A stretch of 64,000 nt of DNA from Osedax fenrisi (GCA_964019155.1 OZ025242.1:63901448-63965447); one strand, 5' to 3'; positions 1 to 48,864 are shown, numbered from the stretch's first letter. Notes: generated from the sequence alone by a model not told the origin. Numbers and translations are program-made.

Positions 1-1003
1 ATATTATAGATTTTGTACTAAGATAAATGACATAACACAAGTTAATTTACAACCAGATGTTGATAAATTAATGCTTAATACAAAAATATGAACTTTTTGA
101 TGACAAATAAAGCATTAGTTCTATTCAATGACATGTCAATTAAACTTCATTTAATTTATAACACACACTATATTACATTAGAGAGTGTAATGTATTGTAG
201 AAAACCTACATTATATATTATAATTATAATTTAAACTATTATTTAAATGAATGTGATATCAGAAATATACTTGACTAAAAAATTACCTGTGGGATATATG
301 TTAATATCTGATTTTAAGATTTATGAATTGATAAACTATTATTAACTTTTAATACTGCAAACTTAAAGTTTGAAATATTCAAATTATTTCATATGTATTA
401 GAGAAACTAAAGAATGTGAATTTAAGATTATATTAATGAATATTTGTATTTTATTAATAGGGTTATATTATATTAACCTTAATCTGTTATTTAGATCATG
501 TTTGTAAACTATAATATTTGTTTTTTATGAGCCAATAAATCCCATGGTGAAGAAACTAAAAACTCTAAATGTAATATTATATTATAAATATTTGCTTTGT
601 AATAACAGAGTTAATAATATTAACTTTAAATGTTAATTCGGCTCGTTCAGGTTCACAGCCTTTATTTAGTATATGTGTTTCTTTATACAGTATGCATTGC
701 GTGTACGACTGCGCTTAAGAGGAGACCGCATACTGCCGCCATTTTGTTTATTTTACATGTATTAGATAGGAAATTCACAGTGTTATTCAAAAGCGATCAA
801 CTCAATGAATATTGTATAAATATATGTGAAATTTGTACATTATATTAATGGTAATAATATAGAAACACACTGTACAGTACAACACACGTCTGTAGCGCAC
901 AACCTCAATAGTATGGGTGTTATACACACACGCACATACACGTTGATCTTTAAACTGCTGACTCAGCGATACGGGCGTTAACTTGTTTACGCTTGATTGA
1001 CAG
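1..1003. other. AT-rich non-coding sequence before the first visible CHTF18 exon
   Basis: I see no exon here. The sequence is AT-rich with short stop-dense frames. It is most likely intronic, because the exon starting at 1004 has a 3' splice site and opens in the middle of a coding frame, so the true 5' end of CHTF18 should lie before the window. Confidence 0.5.
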
Positions 1004-34461
<33,458 letters not shown>

Positions 34462-34579
34462 CGCCTGTGACGTAATGATGGTCACTCACCGTGTTGTCAT
34501 CCCATCGATCTATTGTTATTTAATTCATTCATTTTACAAATTCAACGCGAATTATGTGAAAATGACCCTTTCAATTTAT

Positions 34580-34585
34580 AATAAA
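34580..34585 (+). terminator. Candidate poly(A) signal of CHTF18
   Basis: AATAAA lies about 119 bp after the CHTF18 stop codon and is the first canonical hexamer there. In AT-rich DNA such hexamers also occur by chance. Confidence 0.5.
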
Positions 34586-36682
34586 TATTTACATTATACA
34601 TATACACACACAATTCGAGCGTTTCTTCTGTTCGATGTGTATTCGATTGAATCGAATTAATTAATTAGTTAATCAATTAATCAATTATCTTGTAACTATT
34701 GATCTATAAAGTAACTAAGGTTCTGCGTTAATAATAGATGTGAATACGCTGAGAAGGGACTCACATAGTTGTACAATGCGCACGACGACATACCCTAACT
34801 CAGAAACCCGTTAACTCATACTTTTATGACGCTAGTTTGGTTCTGTACCTATAGATACATCTATGTAAACAGGTGTAGGCATAATTGTCTATCTCGGACA
34901 CATATTGTCGGTCGTTCCGAGTGGGAGTAGGTGGCAGTAGGTGGCAGTAGGTGGCAGTTGTCTGTATACAATGACAATAGATAGGGAACAATGGGCAACA
35001 CTATACTATCCGAGTAGGCATGTCCTGCATGTCCTTGCATCATATTGTGGATCACGTGACTACATTCTGATGACTAATAACTTACTAACTAACTTGACTT
35101 ACTATAATCAACAATTAATTAGGACTACTCGAAATATTAATTAGGTTAACAAAGTAAATGGCACTTGTATTAACACTAACGATTTAAACTGTTTAAACTA
35201 ATACAATAGAATATTAATACTATTGACTCTTACATAATGGATATTACGGTATAGGTGCACATTCCCTATCGTCGATGTCACGTGATACTCTATCACGTGG
35301 TATTCTAATGGTAAACAATGTACTACATGTACTGACAGACACCTGCAGGTATTGTATAGTATTGTCTGCATTCATTCTTATATACATGGGTAATGTTCAA
35401 CGAGCAGCAATGCTTCTATTGTATACAATTACCCAAGTACTTATACCTACATCTGATAGTAATAAAATACAGGAGTGGGTTTGGAATAATATAATATATA
35501 TATATTAATTAGTCATATTAGTAAGTGGTGAATCATTCATAGAATTAGTCACCAGTAGTAGTAGTAGTAGTCATTTCAAAGTACCCATATTGTTAATTAT
35601 ATTTGTTCAATGAATATTTATAGTTTTAGTATATATATATATATTAATCTACATGGTAAGGATTATACGAATCAAAACAATCCTAAGTCGCTGTTTTCTT
35701 TAGAAAAGACAAAAGGCCCCCTTCAAATATGAATACAATAACAGTAACGGAATCACCCCATCTAACGGAGATATACCGTAACAATGCAGTCATTGTTAAG
35801 TTCAATCACCAGGTGGCCACACAATAAGCGTTACGCCGAAGGTCATCTAACGCAGCTTATCGGCTAAACTTGATATCCCTTATATTATCGCTCATTTGAA
35901 TCTAAGCAAAAGTAACGCTTATCTTTAGTATACGCCCACTCGAAAACACGTGATTAAATACCTCTTTGTGCTCATCACATCTGCAAGTTCGCACACTAAC
36001 TCCATATATGTTATGTACACAATGTGTACTATACATCACGACTTGCGCAGTGACGTGTTACAATATCGTAAACAAATAAAAGTAACGCCCCTACCCCCCT
36101 TAACGCCCCTATAAGGGGTATACCCTCCCCCTTTAACGCCCCTATCTCCCCATTGTTACACCCACGTGACGTATATATCCCCGATGTGTACACTGTTATT
36201 TCATCGTTACGTCATTAAAGCCAGAGTAATGTCGCACAATGCATACATTGTCGTCGGCCTACAGAAGTTCCAACGTTATGATTAAATATATCTTAAGGAT
36301 AATAGAACAGAACTAAAAGAAACATCTATATAAAGTAGTACTATAGTAGGAACATTAGAACATCTTATAAGATATATACGTCATTATAGTTCAAGTTTAT
36401 TGTGTTGTGTAGTAGATATTGTGCGATGTATATATGTGTGTGTGTGGCTATAGGAAGGTATAGGTATGTATGTGTATATGGCTATAGGTAGATAAGTATG
36501 TGTAGGTATGTTTAGGTAACTGTTTGTATGCTGCACTGCCTCTATTACACTCATACACAAACATAGTAGGAAATCAACGTAATGGTAATTCAATTTATTT
36601 GATTTTCAATAAGTTTATTCTATTTATCGTTTATTCTATTTATCTATCGACATATTAACAATATAGTATACTATGTAGTATA

Positions 36683-36740
<58 letters not shown>

Positions 36741-36868
36741 TATATACAATTCACGTTTGTAAATAGGCCATATACACAATGTACTACCTATACAATATAT
36801 ATATATATATATATATTGTACCTAAATAAAATTATAATAATAAATAATCGAATGTACAGCGTATTATG
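34586..36868. other. Intergenic stretch between the convergent CHTF18 and DRGX 3' ends
   Basis: I find no exon or recognisable element in these 2.3 kb. There is a short gtaggtggca triplication near 34930, scattered CACGTG words (35278-35302) and a (TA)n array at 36686-36738. Confidence 0.6.
36686..36738. repeat. (TA)n array
   Basis: A 53-bp TA tract between the two gene 3' ends. Confidence 0.95.
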
Positions 36869-36874
36869 TTTATT
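36869..36874 (-). terminator. Candidate poly(A) signal of DRGX
   Basis: AATAAA on the minus strand about 190 bp after the DRGX stop codon. Plausible position, but hexamers are common in AT-rich DNA. Confidence 0.4.
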
Positions 36875-37065
36875 CTGCGTGTCATAATGCCGTATGCCAA
36901 CGTGTCAGAATGTCAGAGTTTCGTAGCGTCATCGTGTCTGTGTATTTCCCTGTACGGTTACCGCTCTCACTCCCACTCCTCCTCACACACACCGCTTACG
37001 ATAGATGTCGCTACGATCGGTGTGCGGGTGTGCGCGACCCACTCCCGCACTCGCACCGCTGCTCT

Positions 37066-37417
37066 CTAGTCTAGCTCCATGACATCGGTAAACTCGGCCT
37101 CTCCTACAGCCACGGTCGGGGTCGGGGTGGTGTTGTTGTTTCTGCTTGCGACCGTACTGGTATTAGCGTTATTCCCGTTGACCGTAGAGGTGTTGCGCTC
37201 CGAGAGAGATGTTCTCGACGCTTCGCTAGAGTCGGCCTGTTTCACCTCCGATATGACCTCCGATATGACCTCCGATATGACCTCTACGGACGAGCCGGTA
37301 CCGGTACCGGGCAGAGGGTCCATGGAAGTGTGACTTCTCGCCGCAGGGGGCGCTATCAACATCGCCGGGAACGGGTGGTGTATCACCGTACTGTTCAGGG
37401 TGTTCTGCAGGAATTGT
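37066..37417 (-). CDS. DRGX: DRGX-like terminal exon
   Basis: Codes QFLQNTLNSTVIHHPFPAM..., a fourfold SEVI/EVIS repeat from a 12-bp duplication (near 37240-37285), then a Ser/Thr/Asn-rich tail ending ...DVMELD and TAG. Acceptor ctccctccag at 37418; an alternative AG nearer the exon would break the frame. Confidence 0.85.
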
Positions 37418-37597
37418 CTGGAGGGAGGGGTCAGAGGTTAACTATGCAGCGGTGGTGGTTGTGCGCGTGCGTGCGCGAGATTAGCCGCGATTCAACTGGT
37501 CACGTGCACACGTACATTTATCTGAGATATCGAAGTGTTACATGATTACAAAACTATCACTGGTAGACATTATGATTTAGCTGGAGTTTACTATATA

Positions 37598-37641
<44 letters not shown>

Positions 37642-39102
37642 ATATGGAGTTATCTATATATAGAGAGTTAGAAATAGCAATGAATATTACGTAATATCGG
37701 AATTAAGCGACCGCCATCTAAATATTATACGTGGTGAACATTGGCCCAGATAAGGGACCATCGTGCGAATACTATAGTAGGTACTATAACTTTACCCCTT
37801 GACCCCTAATTTACCCCCTCGTTACCGTGTATACGGATTTGTCAATCGTTATCATTGCGTTCCTAGTTAAGCTCGCTATAGGGGGGTGGGGGCTGAAAGG
37901 GATAAGTGAGATAAGGGAGGTCGCTCTTCGGGCAAACATCGATCACATGTTTATCGCTAAAACATCGCGCGATTATTATGTACCGCGATTAGTGGCTAAT
38001 GTTAGTGTACTGTTTAACATCTAGGTGCATCTAGGCACATCTAGGTGCATCTAGGCACATCTAGGTGCATCTAGGTGCTAAACTGAGCTCAGATTAACGA
38101 TTATACTTCATAATACCTGCACCCCATAAGGGTATATCGGGGTACCCAATACAATACACGTGTCGGGGGTGTTTAAATTAAAAATCTGTAATTCAATATC
38201 AATGCAATCACTAATTTGTTTAAGTTTGTATTGTTTCATATGTGTTATTATATAATTTTAAATGTTGTTAATATTATGTTGTCATTAATTTAATAAACTC
38301 TATACACTATAACACGCGGATGTAAACTGTAGTTCACTACCACTGTGTAACATGAATCATCTCATCGAAATAATTGTTATATCCAAATATGTTATTGTTA
38401 AACATATGAAATTATATTTGCCGTAATTATTACTACATTAATAACTATAGGTTATAGTCTATATATAGCACGGATATACCCTTACACCGCATTATTACCT
38501 CTACCCCAAACTGCCTGTGTGGCTCAGTCAGTTAAGGCATCGGGTATTAGGTCGCGGGTTCAATCATTGTCCGGCCTTACCTTTACGATATGTCTTAACA
38601 TAATATATATATATAAGTGTGTATAATAAATGATTGGCTCTCGTTAAAACTATGGACGCCTTAACATGAGAGCGACTTCGAAGGGACATTAGGCTATTTG
38701 GTTATAGTGAAATATTCATCTAAGTTCTTGTATGGGATGAAAGGACTCCACCACAATAACAATAATAAAAATAACAAATAACATCCCGATATATTCAAAT
38801 AATATGCAATAGTGTATATCCGACTGATTTTTGATATATCAAATATATGTAATTACTAGATGGCTATTTTCGTTAAATAACATTAATGCACTACCGGAAG
38901 TACGTATTGTTATTGTTGACGAGAGGAGATCAATCAAGTTACGAATTAGAGCAGCCGTGTATCTTGAGCAAATTACTCGTCAGTAATAAATCTAATCAAT
39001 TACCGGACAATGCTGCGAAATCACGAATCTCCGAGCGCGAGTTCGTATAATACAGAATATAATGCAGAATAGCAGTGTATTATGCGGTCTATATGTATAC
39101 GG

Positions 39103-39146
<44 letters not shown>

Positions 39147-39289
39147 ATATATGGTAATGGGCAATGCGGAACTATATAGTGCTAGTTCTAATCGATTTTC
39201 AAGTGAGAAAATAAATACGACTTAAATTAATTGGTATATAAACTGAAAGTGCTAATAGTTTCATAATACCTATTGGAACCCATTTAATA

Positions 39290-39352
<63 letters not shown>

Positions 39353-40502
39353 GTATATAAATATAAATTACCTGAACCGAGTCGCACAGTCGCACACACA
39401 CTCCGATACTAACAGTTCTGCGGCCAATGGGTTGGGTCTAAGGCGACCAGTGGACACCACGGAGGCGGGAGGAGGTGGTGGTGGTGGACCGTACAGATGA
39501 CCGCTGGTCAGGTGACCTCTAATCCTGGCGTTAGCGGCCAGTAGCTGTAGTCCTTGCTGCGGGTTTAAAGCCCTGGCGAACGACGGTGGCACTAGGTTAC
39601 TGTTCATAACGGACGGTTATGTATACGCGTATATATATATAGTATGCTATGCGTATACTATATGGCAATACATACACGCACGCACGCATGCGCTCACAGC
39701 AGTACACACGTACGCACACACAACGCATAGGTTAGTAACACTAGTTTAGCGCGTATTTAGTAACACTTTCCACAGGAGTAAACAACCTCAGAGGAGGTTT
39801 TCGGGAAGTCTCGCTTCTCCTGCTATTCGATAATTTTATTTTATTTAATTCTACGACATTTCATCTCAAACATTATTGCATGCATACATATATATTTATA
39901 TATATATATTTATATATATATACATACATATATATATATATATATACGTATATACGTATATACGTTGAATACATTGTTATACGTATATATACGTATACAT
40001 ATACGTAGGTATATGCCGGCAATGACGATAAATAACGCCTAACCTTTTCGGCCACAGAGATTCAGTCAAGCGTGACGGATGTAGAAGCGGGTCTAACGCC
40101 GACACGTTAATCATGCCCGTACTCCTCGACATGTGTAGCGTAGGGGGCGCCACCAGGGGAAGGGGTATTCCGGGAGGTGGCAGCAGCGTCGTACCGTTAG
40201 CTGTCACGTGATGGCAGGCGGCCAGTACCGGTGGCGTCACCTGCGGGAGTCCCGATCTAGCGGCTACGGCTGCTGCGGCCGCCCTCAAGAACGACGGAGG
40301 GGTCATACCGATCGGGTTGAATGACGGAATGTGACCTAGATGCGAGAGAGGTGTCTGGCTGATGTCGGCCGCAGACGATTGGTAGCTTCGCTCGCTTTTA
40401 CGCCATTTCGCTCGACGGTTCTGGAACCATACCTACGGTAGTGGTAGTTCGTTAGGGTGTTGGTATCTATGAGTTATGTGTTATATAGATAATATATATA
40501 TT

Positions 40503-40542
<40 letters not shown>

Positions 40543-40602
40543 TCCTTGTTAATATTACATAATAGTATTGTTTTATTTATTAAATTGATATCCTATATGA
40601 TA

Positions 40603-40647
<45 letters not shown>

Positions 40648-41921
40648 CTATATATATATTCGTCTAAACATACTTTAATTAGGTGGTGCGCGGCGGGCTC
40701 GTACGCCGAGGCCGCAGGCCGAGCCGTCCCCACCTCGACGTTAACGGATAGGAAAATAATTTTTTTTAATTGAGGTGTGATTTTTTTTCAAAATTTTTCA
40801 AAATCTCTTACCCATAAAAGTCTTTTTCCGTCAAAAATCTCAACAAAGTGTATACTTAAATTCAAATAATGCTCAATTTTACATTTTTTTTTGACAATGT
40901 ATATATATGAGGTTAGCTACCCGAAATATATTTAGGAATACATAGTATGCGCACACTCATTTTCATCTACGGGCAATATTTCTGGTAGTATTTTTGGATT
41001 TTATCGTTAAAATTTAATATTTAATATTTTATATAAATTCAAATAATTAAAATTCGCCGTAAGGAAAACGTAAGGAAAACGTCGGGAGATAAAGTGGGGC
41101 AGCGGGGGTAACATGAATGATTTACTTTTTTGAATATGTATTCACGCGATACCAATCGTTAAATAGTGTCATTTTTTGATCGATTTACGTAATCGAAAAA
41201 TTTAAATTCGACGCAAATTTTTAATAACAAACATTATCGTGGAGAATTTTATCGTAAATAATTTCGTAAAAATGAGTTTCTTTAATTTCGAATACATTAC
41301 GTAGATTTAAGAACTCCAACAACCGGTTTGAATATAGAAATCCAATAGGATAGAAATAACAATTGGTAAATCGAATTTATTTACCCGTATTATTGAGAAA
41401 AAGTTCACGAACGAGTAAAATCGAGTTAATATTTTTTAAGTTACGAGTTTATATTAATTATTTCCTATCTACGCCATGTAAACATAAATTATTAAACATA
41501 GGTGATGTAAAAAATCAAAATCTACAATAATTATTCGATTTCAATAATTTTAACTTTATTAAATAGTTAATTAAAATAGAATATACTTTGATAAATTGTG
41601 ACTTCTTATATTTAATATTCTTCGAGCTACGGCCGAAAAAGTGAAAAATACATGATTTTAGAATAGTCTATTTGACCGAATTCCGGTAAATTTTTCGTAT
41701 AAATTATGAATTCATCAGATTATGAGTACGAAAATACATGTAATAAAATCAGAAAAATCATGAAAATATGAATAATAGGGTTTCCATCTCTGTTTTAATA
41801 TTTCGCCAAATGTCATCATATATATCAAAGGTCAAAGGTCAAGGAAAAATATAGATTTATAAAAAATATTTTTTATAAAATATATTCTATAATTATATAT
41901 GCATTAAATACCGAGTGAGTC

Positions 41922-41959
<38 letters not shown>

Positions 41960-43276
41960 TATTGATATTTTTAGTTATATTTATTGTCACTTTTGTGTTT
42001 AGGTTGGGTTAAGTTTTAATATTGGTAGATTTTTTTTAGCTGCATTACTTCCCGTGTGAACCTATACAAGGATATTAATTTATATTGTTATTTTCACAGT
42101 TGTGGTTAGGTTGGGTTAAGTTTTAATTTGTGTAGGTTTTTTTAGATGCATTACTTCCCGAGTTAGCCTATAAAAGTATATTTTCTCTGTTGTGGTTAGG
42201 TTGGGTTAAGTTTTAATTGTGTAGGTTTTTAGCTGCATTACTTCCCGAGTGAGCCTATAAAAGCATATTCATTTATATTGTTATTTTCACAGTTGTGGTT
42301 AGGTTGGGTTAAGTTTTAATTTTTGTAGGTTTTTTGTAGATGCATTACTTCCCGAGTGAGCCTATAAAAGCATATTTATTTATATTATTATTTTCACAAT
42401 TATAGTTAGGTAGGGTTAAGTTTTAATATTGGTAGTTTGTTTTAGCTGCATTACTTCCCGAGTGAGCCCTACAAAAGCATATTTAATTATATTGTTATTT
42501 TCACTGTTGTGGTTAGGTTGGGTTACGTTTTAATTTGTGTAGGTTTATTTTAGCTGCATTACTTCAAGAGTTATCCTATAAAAGCAATACAAGTATATTG
42601 AGAGATATATATATGTGTATGTTGTCATTGATATTTTGAGTTTTAGTTATTTTCACTGTTGTGGTTAAGTAGGGTTAATTTTTAATATTCGTAGGTTTTT
42701 TTTAGCTGCATTACTTCCCGAGTAAGCCTATATAAGCATATTCATTTATATTGTTATTTTCACTGTTGTGGTTAGGTTGGGTTAAGTTTTAATTTGTGTA
42801 GGTTTATTTTAGCTGCATTACTTCCAGAGTGAGCCTATAAAAGTATATTTATTTATATTGTTATTTTCATGGAATGCCTAAAACGTGTAAACGCATATGT
42901 TCACGTTTATTCGAATGTACTCGACCAAGAAGTGCCGTAATACAATCTACGAATCGTCGATAAGGCAGTACCAGCTGAAGAGCATCGGTCAATTCAATGC
43001 ACCAGTTGACGCGGATAAATTGCCGTTATATTCGACACGGACAAAGTTAAGTTTCGTGACTTAATACTCAACTTAAAATGCGAAGTTTTGTTTTAATAAA
43101 TACATTATGAAATTATCATTGTTTTTTTTTCATTAAAATAAAAAAAATATAAATAACGGCCCACTGACTGCTAGAAAACATTATATAAAAATCTAAAAAA
43201 GACCCAATGGTCTCAACTAACCCATTACACCCACACCTAAAATAATCTCATTCACGGGCAACGCCGGCCACCCACC

Positions 43277-43351
<75 letters not shown>

Positions 43352-44423
43352 ATACACATAGAGAGTATACAACAATATCTTCCGTTTCATTCATCGATTT
43401 AAATAAAGATTCTTTACGCCACTACAGTTCTTCCGTAGCTAATTATTAGAATACGACATAGGTTTACTATTCATTAAATACAGGTTAACTATCGAGTGCA
43501 CGAGGCATTACTAATGTTTAGTTACGAATGCGGGGTTCAAAGGTCACGATAACATAACCCCAAGGACATGTCCTTGATAACCCATTGTCGGTGTGTTACG
43601 TAACCAGAAATATATATCGACGCATGCGCGATTCAATATTATTCAATAACAACGCTATAATGCGTAAGTTAGTGAAATGTAGTTATTCAAAGCCGGTGGA
43701 TGTGGTATCACGACGCGAAAACAATGCTGCGGTGAGTCACCACCACCACTAGTGACGTCATCAACGTTAATGACGTCATCGCCGCCGAGACGACGTTAAT
43801 CACGTAATGGAGAGAGCGGCGAATTAATAGAATCAGCGCTAGCCTATCTGTCACCCGCCGTATCTAATTCGATGAATTAACTTCCGACGGCGTCTGTCAA
43901 TCAAGCGCTGCGGGTCGCGTTGACCACTGCACTACGCGGCCACTTAGCGACACCGTGTACGTGGTGTGAACTGATTATCTAGAGATGACCAATGACCAGT
44001 GGTCAACGTTGTAGGCGGTGGTGACGACGGCAAACATCGCCACCGGAACTCAATTACGCGATTACGCGATGATTATGCAACGGCGACGACGTCGTAATCA
44101 CATCGACGTCGGGCGTGCGCTAATCCGATTGGCGGGCGGTGGAAGAGCGCGCTAACTCCGCCCATTTCTAGCGTCCCATTACGCCCCCCGAATTACGCCC
44201 CCCGAATTACGCCCGCGAACCACTACGATATCGGATGTAATTCGACAGACGACGTTTGATACAATAGATGTCGGTTACTTACCGTTATCGAGTGAGCGCA
44301 TGCACGAACACGCGCACTCACACACACTCACACGCACACTCACACACGCACGCACTTATCGTATACATTAATACCGTGTAAGAGATACGTTAATGATATT
44401 ATTGTTATGAATTGATATATATG

Positions 44424-44466
<43 letters not shown>

Positions 44467-44975
44467 ACATCGGATATAACTCTACTGGAAACAGATGCGT
44501 AGCGTGGTGTGGACATTAACCTGAACACGTGCTTCCGTCAGACTGATTCTCATGGCCAGTTCCTCCCTGGTGAACACATCCGGGTAGTGAGTCCTAGCGA
44601 ATGCCAGTTCCAAAGATTCTAACTACGCCAAGGGGGCGATATTAGGATTTATATTATTCATTTTAGAATAAGTAAATAAACTATATATGTATGATAGTGT
44701 ACGAGGAGACGTCGCTTGAATGCTAAATGATGTCCATCCAATGAAAAGTAGCGGACAACCGTGACCATATTACGTCACATTACATCATCACACCGTACCT
44801 ATTAGATAGAGGTATGTAGACTAATTCCAAATATGTGTTTAAGGATGCGTCATTCGAAAATAGTGGGTATAGCACATTTGTGTACATTTAAAATATTTAA
44901 AATTAATCGTATTATCTGTTGTTACTTAAAGTTACTTAGGCTATACAAAGGATGAATTTTTAAATTATATATAAT

Positions 44976-45007
<32 letters not shown>

Positions 45008-46472
45008 CATTATATATGAAATATGTGTAATATGTGTTTTTATAAATTTGAATTAAATGTAATATATTACATTTAATTTTGTATACAGATTGAAATAGCG
45101 ACAGTATACTAGGTGTTTTACGTAGTTTATGTGTACATATCGTATGAAAACTACGGACAACACATACCCTCACACACACACACTCACACACCCATACACA
45201 CACCCACACACTCACCCACATACACCCACATACACACCCACACACTTACCCACCCACACACCCGCACATCCACATATGTATCACTTAGAACACCACTCCG
45301 ACATTTAATAGCTCAGATAACACATTTATTTAACGCATTATTCGTAATGTGACATTAGATTAGATACATTACATTCAACTTATACATATATTATTACATA
45401 TAGTGCATACACATACAGCGTATAACAAAGTATGCATATATTATCATTGCAGCCCCGTCGGAAGGAGTAGTGACCGCAAATGCTATGCTCGTCGGTTTCA
45501 ATACATAAGGTGACTAATTGTATACATTTTGTAGCATGGACAGTTAGACAGTTGAACAGTTGGACAGTTGGACACCCTACCGCTGTGCCCTGCGTATTCC
45601 ACGTAATGCACCTGTACATCTGACTAACTTGCCTGTACTACAGTACATCACACCCACCTAAGTGATAGGATAGTTTTATCCGATGGCTTGTTTTCGAATG
45701 AAAGTAGGAATGTTCGCATAGACCCCATCAATTAATGTATACCCGTTGTATACAGCATGTACACCTAATATAGTAGCCGATGTCAGTGTGCGTGTGCGTG
45801 TGCGTGTGCGTGTGTGTGTGTGTGGTATGATATATGCTACTTGTAGTTAGGTGTAGTACGAGTTATAATTGTATCGACGAGTTTACATTTATATTTGATA
45901 AACAAAAAGCCAAGAATTTTCCGGGGAGGGGTACGAATTGAAAACTATGTGTTGTTATATAATACTACATTTATATGTGTGTGCCACACCTGATATCTTA
46001 TGTTATGCAACATTGTGTTGACCAAAGTAATGGACACCTCGTACCCCTATAAAGGACAGGTATGTCCTTCCCTGGTACGGGAGTATTGCGGGTGTGTTGA
46101 TGACCTGTGTGACCTTCACCCGTACGAAACTATTTACACTAAACTTTCGCTTATACGCGATATATATATATAATTGAATATACAGACGATAATAATTAAG
46201 GAATATCTGTTTAACAATAACACTAGAAGTAGAATAGGTGCAGCGAGGCGGAACCTGCGGTACGGAGAATGTAGTTCTGTTTCTGCGCTGTTTTCTCCGC
46301 GCTAGGGTATCATCTAAAGTGAAGGCATTGTCTGTGGGTAGGGGTGGGTAGGGGGTGATTAATAACACGGGCTGGAGGTAGCGTATAGGTAGCGGGTAAT
46401 GCGGGGATAGGGGAGGGGCCTTTACTTACTAGGGAATCGAAATTATGTACATGTAAACATACATATACACAC

Positions 46473-46517
<45 letters not shown>

Positions 46518-48825
46518 AACACGCACGACATGCACGAATGTACAATTATAATCATAAGTATCTATATATATATAGTATACTATCTATCTAATTGTAATTA
46601 ATCATGAATTATCAAGAAAATGTATTTGTATAGTAGTCTGTATTGTATATATAGTATATATTGTGTACATAATATATTTAACTTTTCATTTATATGAATT
46701 GTTTCAAAATCCTTACTAAAAACTCTTCCTACAAATTTCTACATTCATTGTTAACTATTTACTCTGTATGTTAACAACACGAAATGTAAACAAGCATGCT
46801 GCGTTTGCCGAACTTCTCATTAAAACCTAACAGAAGAGATGCATATATATAGTTACTTTAATTGAATGTCTATATAACATAATTAAGTATGATGTTTCTC
46901 TTATAGGAATATTATATTTATTTATTTGTTTAAAGACTTCATAAATGAAAATCATTTTTCGACGTCATAACAATTAGTTAAGAGTTTACATAAATAAAAT
47001 AAATAGAAAATATATAAAATAATAATATAATAATAATAATAATAATATAATAATATAACATATAAACGAAGATAAAATAATCGCAAAATACATATTCATT
47101 TCACTAAATAATGTCTAAATAGTCTACTTTTGAATTGAGATCGAGAAGTTGTCGTACGAATAATATTCGGAAGTAAATTCCATAGAGTTGGTATACCGCA
47201 ACAGAAAAAGCAGAGTTACCAAAACATGAATTTGTATGATCCATAACAAGTTTCATTGCATGGCATATATACGCAATAAGGTTTTATACAATAAGGCAAT
47301 ATCATATACGCAAGGAGGTTAGTTATAACTAGGATCTCTTTTCTCGTAGATATACCTATATAGTTACCTATATACCTATATAGTTACCTATATAGCAACT
47401 ATAGTTGCCAAACTGTTCGCGACCTCTATAGTGTATACGCATGTGAATATAAGCCTATAGGTATACGTAGAGTACATACGTATGTATACGTGTACTTCCG
47501 GTACCTATCTGTAGCAATCACTAATGCACCGAATGCTGTATATGTTGTGATTGAATACATTGTTTCGATTTTATTATATCTATTCGTTGAACCTATTATG
47601 CGAAATATTATAATATAATATTTTTCTCGATTACATTTAAAAAAAAATCATTAGTAAGCTATTTTATGTATTATTACGGCTATTCAATAATCTGTTTTAA
47701 TACTTAGCTTTACTGTAAATATTTTCTATTTTAATAGATTTACTAATTGTAAACTAAAGTACAACATAATATAACATATACCATATAATACATTAGCCAT
47801 TAACTATAAACTGAATATTATAATACTGAGCGATATTACGTTTACTAATATAATATTAACCGGTACTTAGGTTACTACATATAGACTTGGCTATAATTAA
47901 GTTTTCCACTATAATAATGAGCGATATTTAAGTTCACATATTAAACCTTTTTCAATTTGGGGAATATCCTGAAGAACGCGTGAGTCATACCTAGGAATGT
48001 CGATGTGCATCGCACGGGAATATTCTAGAACTACACTACTAGTATGATGTTTTGTTTACGAGGTTTTAGTATTATTTTCAAAATAAAACTTTCGGTTAAT
48101 TTTGCGAAATACAAATATTTAAAATTAGTTCGTACGTAATGTGGTTTTATTAAACATTACGTAATCCATGGGTATCACGTGATGTAACTTAAAGTTTATT
48201 TAGACACTTAAATACATTATAAATGATTTCTCAAAAGTGTTTATAAATAAATAATAAAAGTATACGCTATATATAGGCTATAGGCAATATAATCATATGA
48301 CGTATATACCTTTTAAAATAATAAAATAAAATAAAATAAACCGGAAGGAAATTAATAAATACAATATAATGACAAACAATATAAGTATAACAGGTTGCCA
48401 CCTGAGATCATTCGTTGTATATATATTTGTAATGTCTTACTGGATTTTATGGATCTAATAGAGGGTGGGAGTGAATTCCATAGCTTAGGACCAATATAAC
48501 TAAGTGCTAGAGTTTTCATTTTCGAGGGACGGAGAATAAGGGAATGGAGAAGATGAGATGAATGGTGGATAAGCGATGGAAGGGAAGATATTTGTACTAG
48601 AGAAGCAGACATATTGAAGGTAACATTCTAAGAGTATATTGAGGAATGTACAATGTATAGTATGCGATAAGAGGAGCGTTTGTTAAATGGGAACCAGGGA
48701 GGTAAATTTTGGTATGAGGAAGTAGAGGAATGATCTCGAATACGTTGGTTATATGTTGTACGTATCGATGAACGAATAACTCTATTTAGAGGATATATAG
48801 AGGATTGACGAGGATTGAGGAAAAG

Positions 48826-48864
<39 letters not shown>

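Noticed and set aside
42000..42873. GGTTAGG/GGGTTAAG words as telomeric repeat
   Set aside because: The words recur once per 107-bp unit, not as a continuous hexamer or pentamer array.
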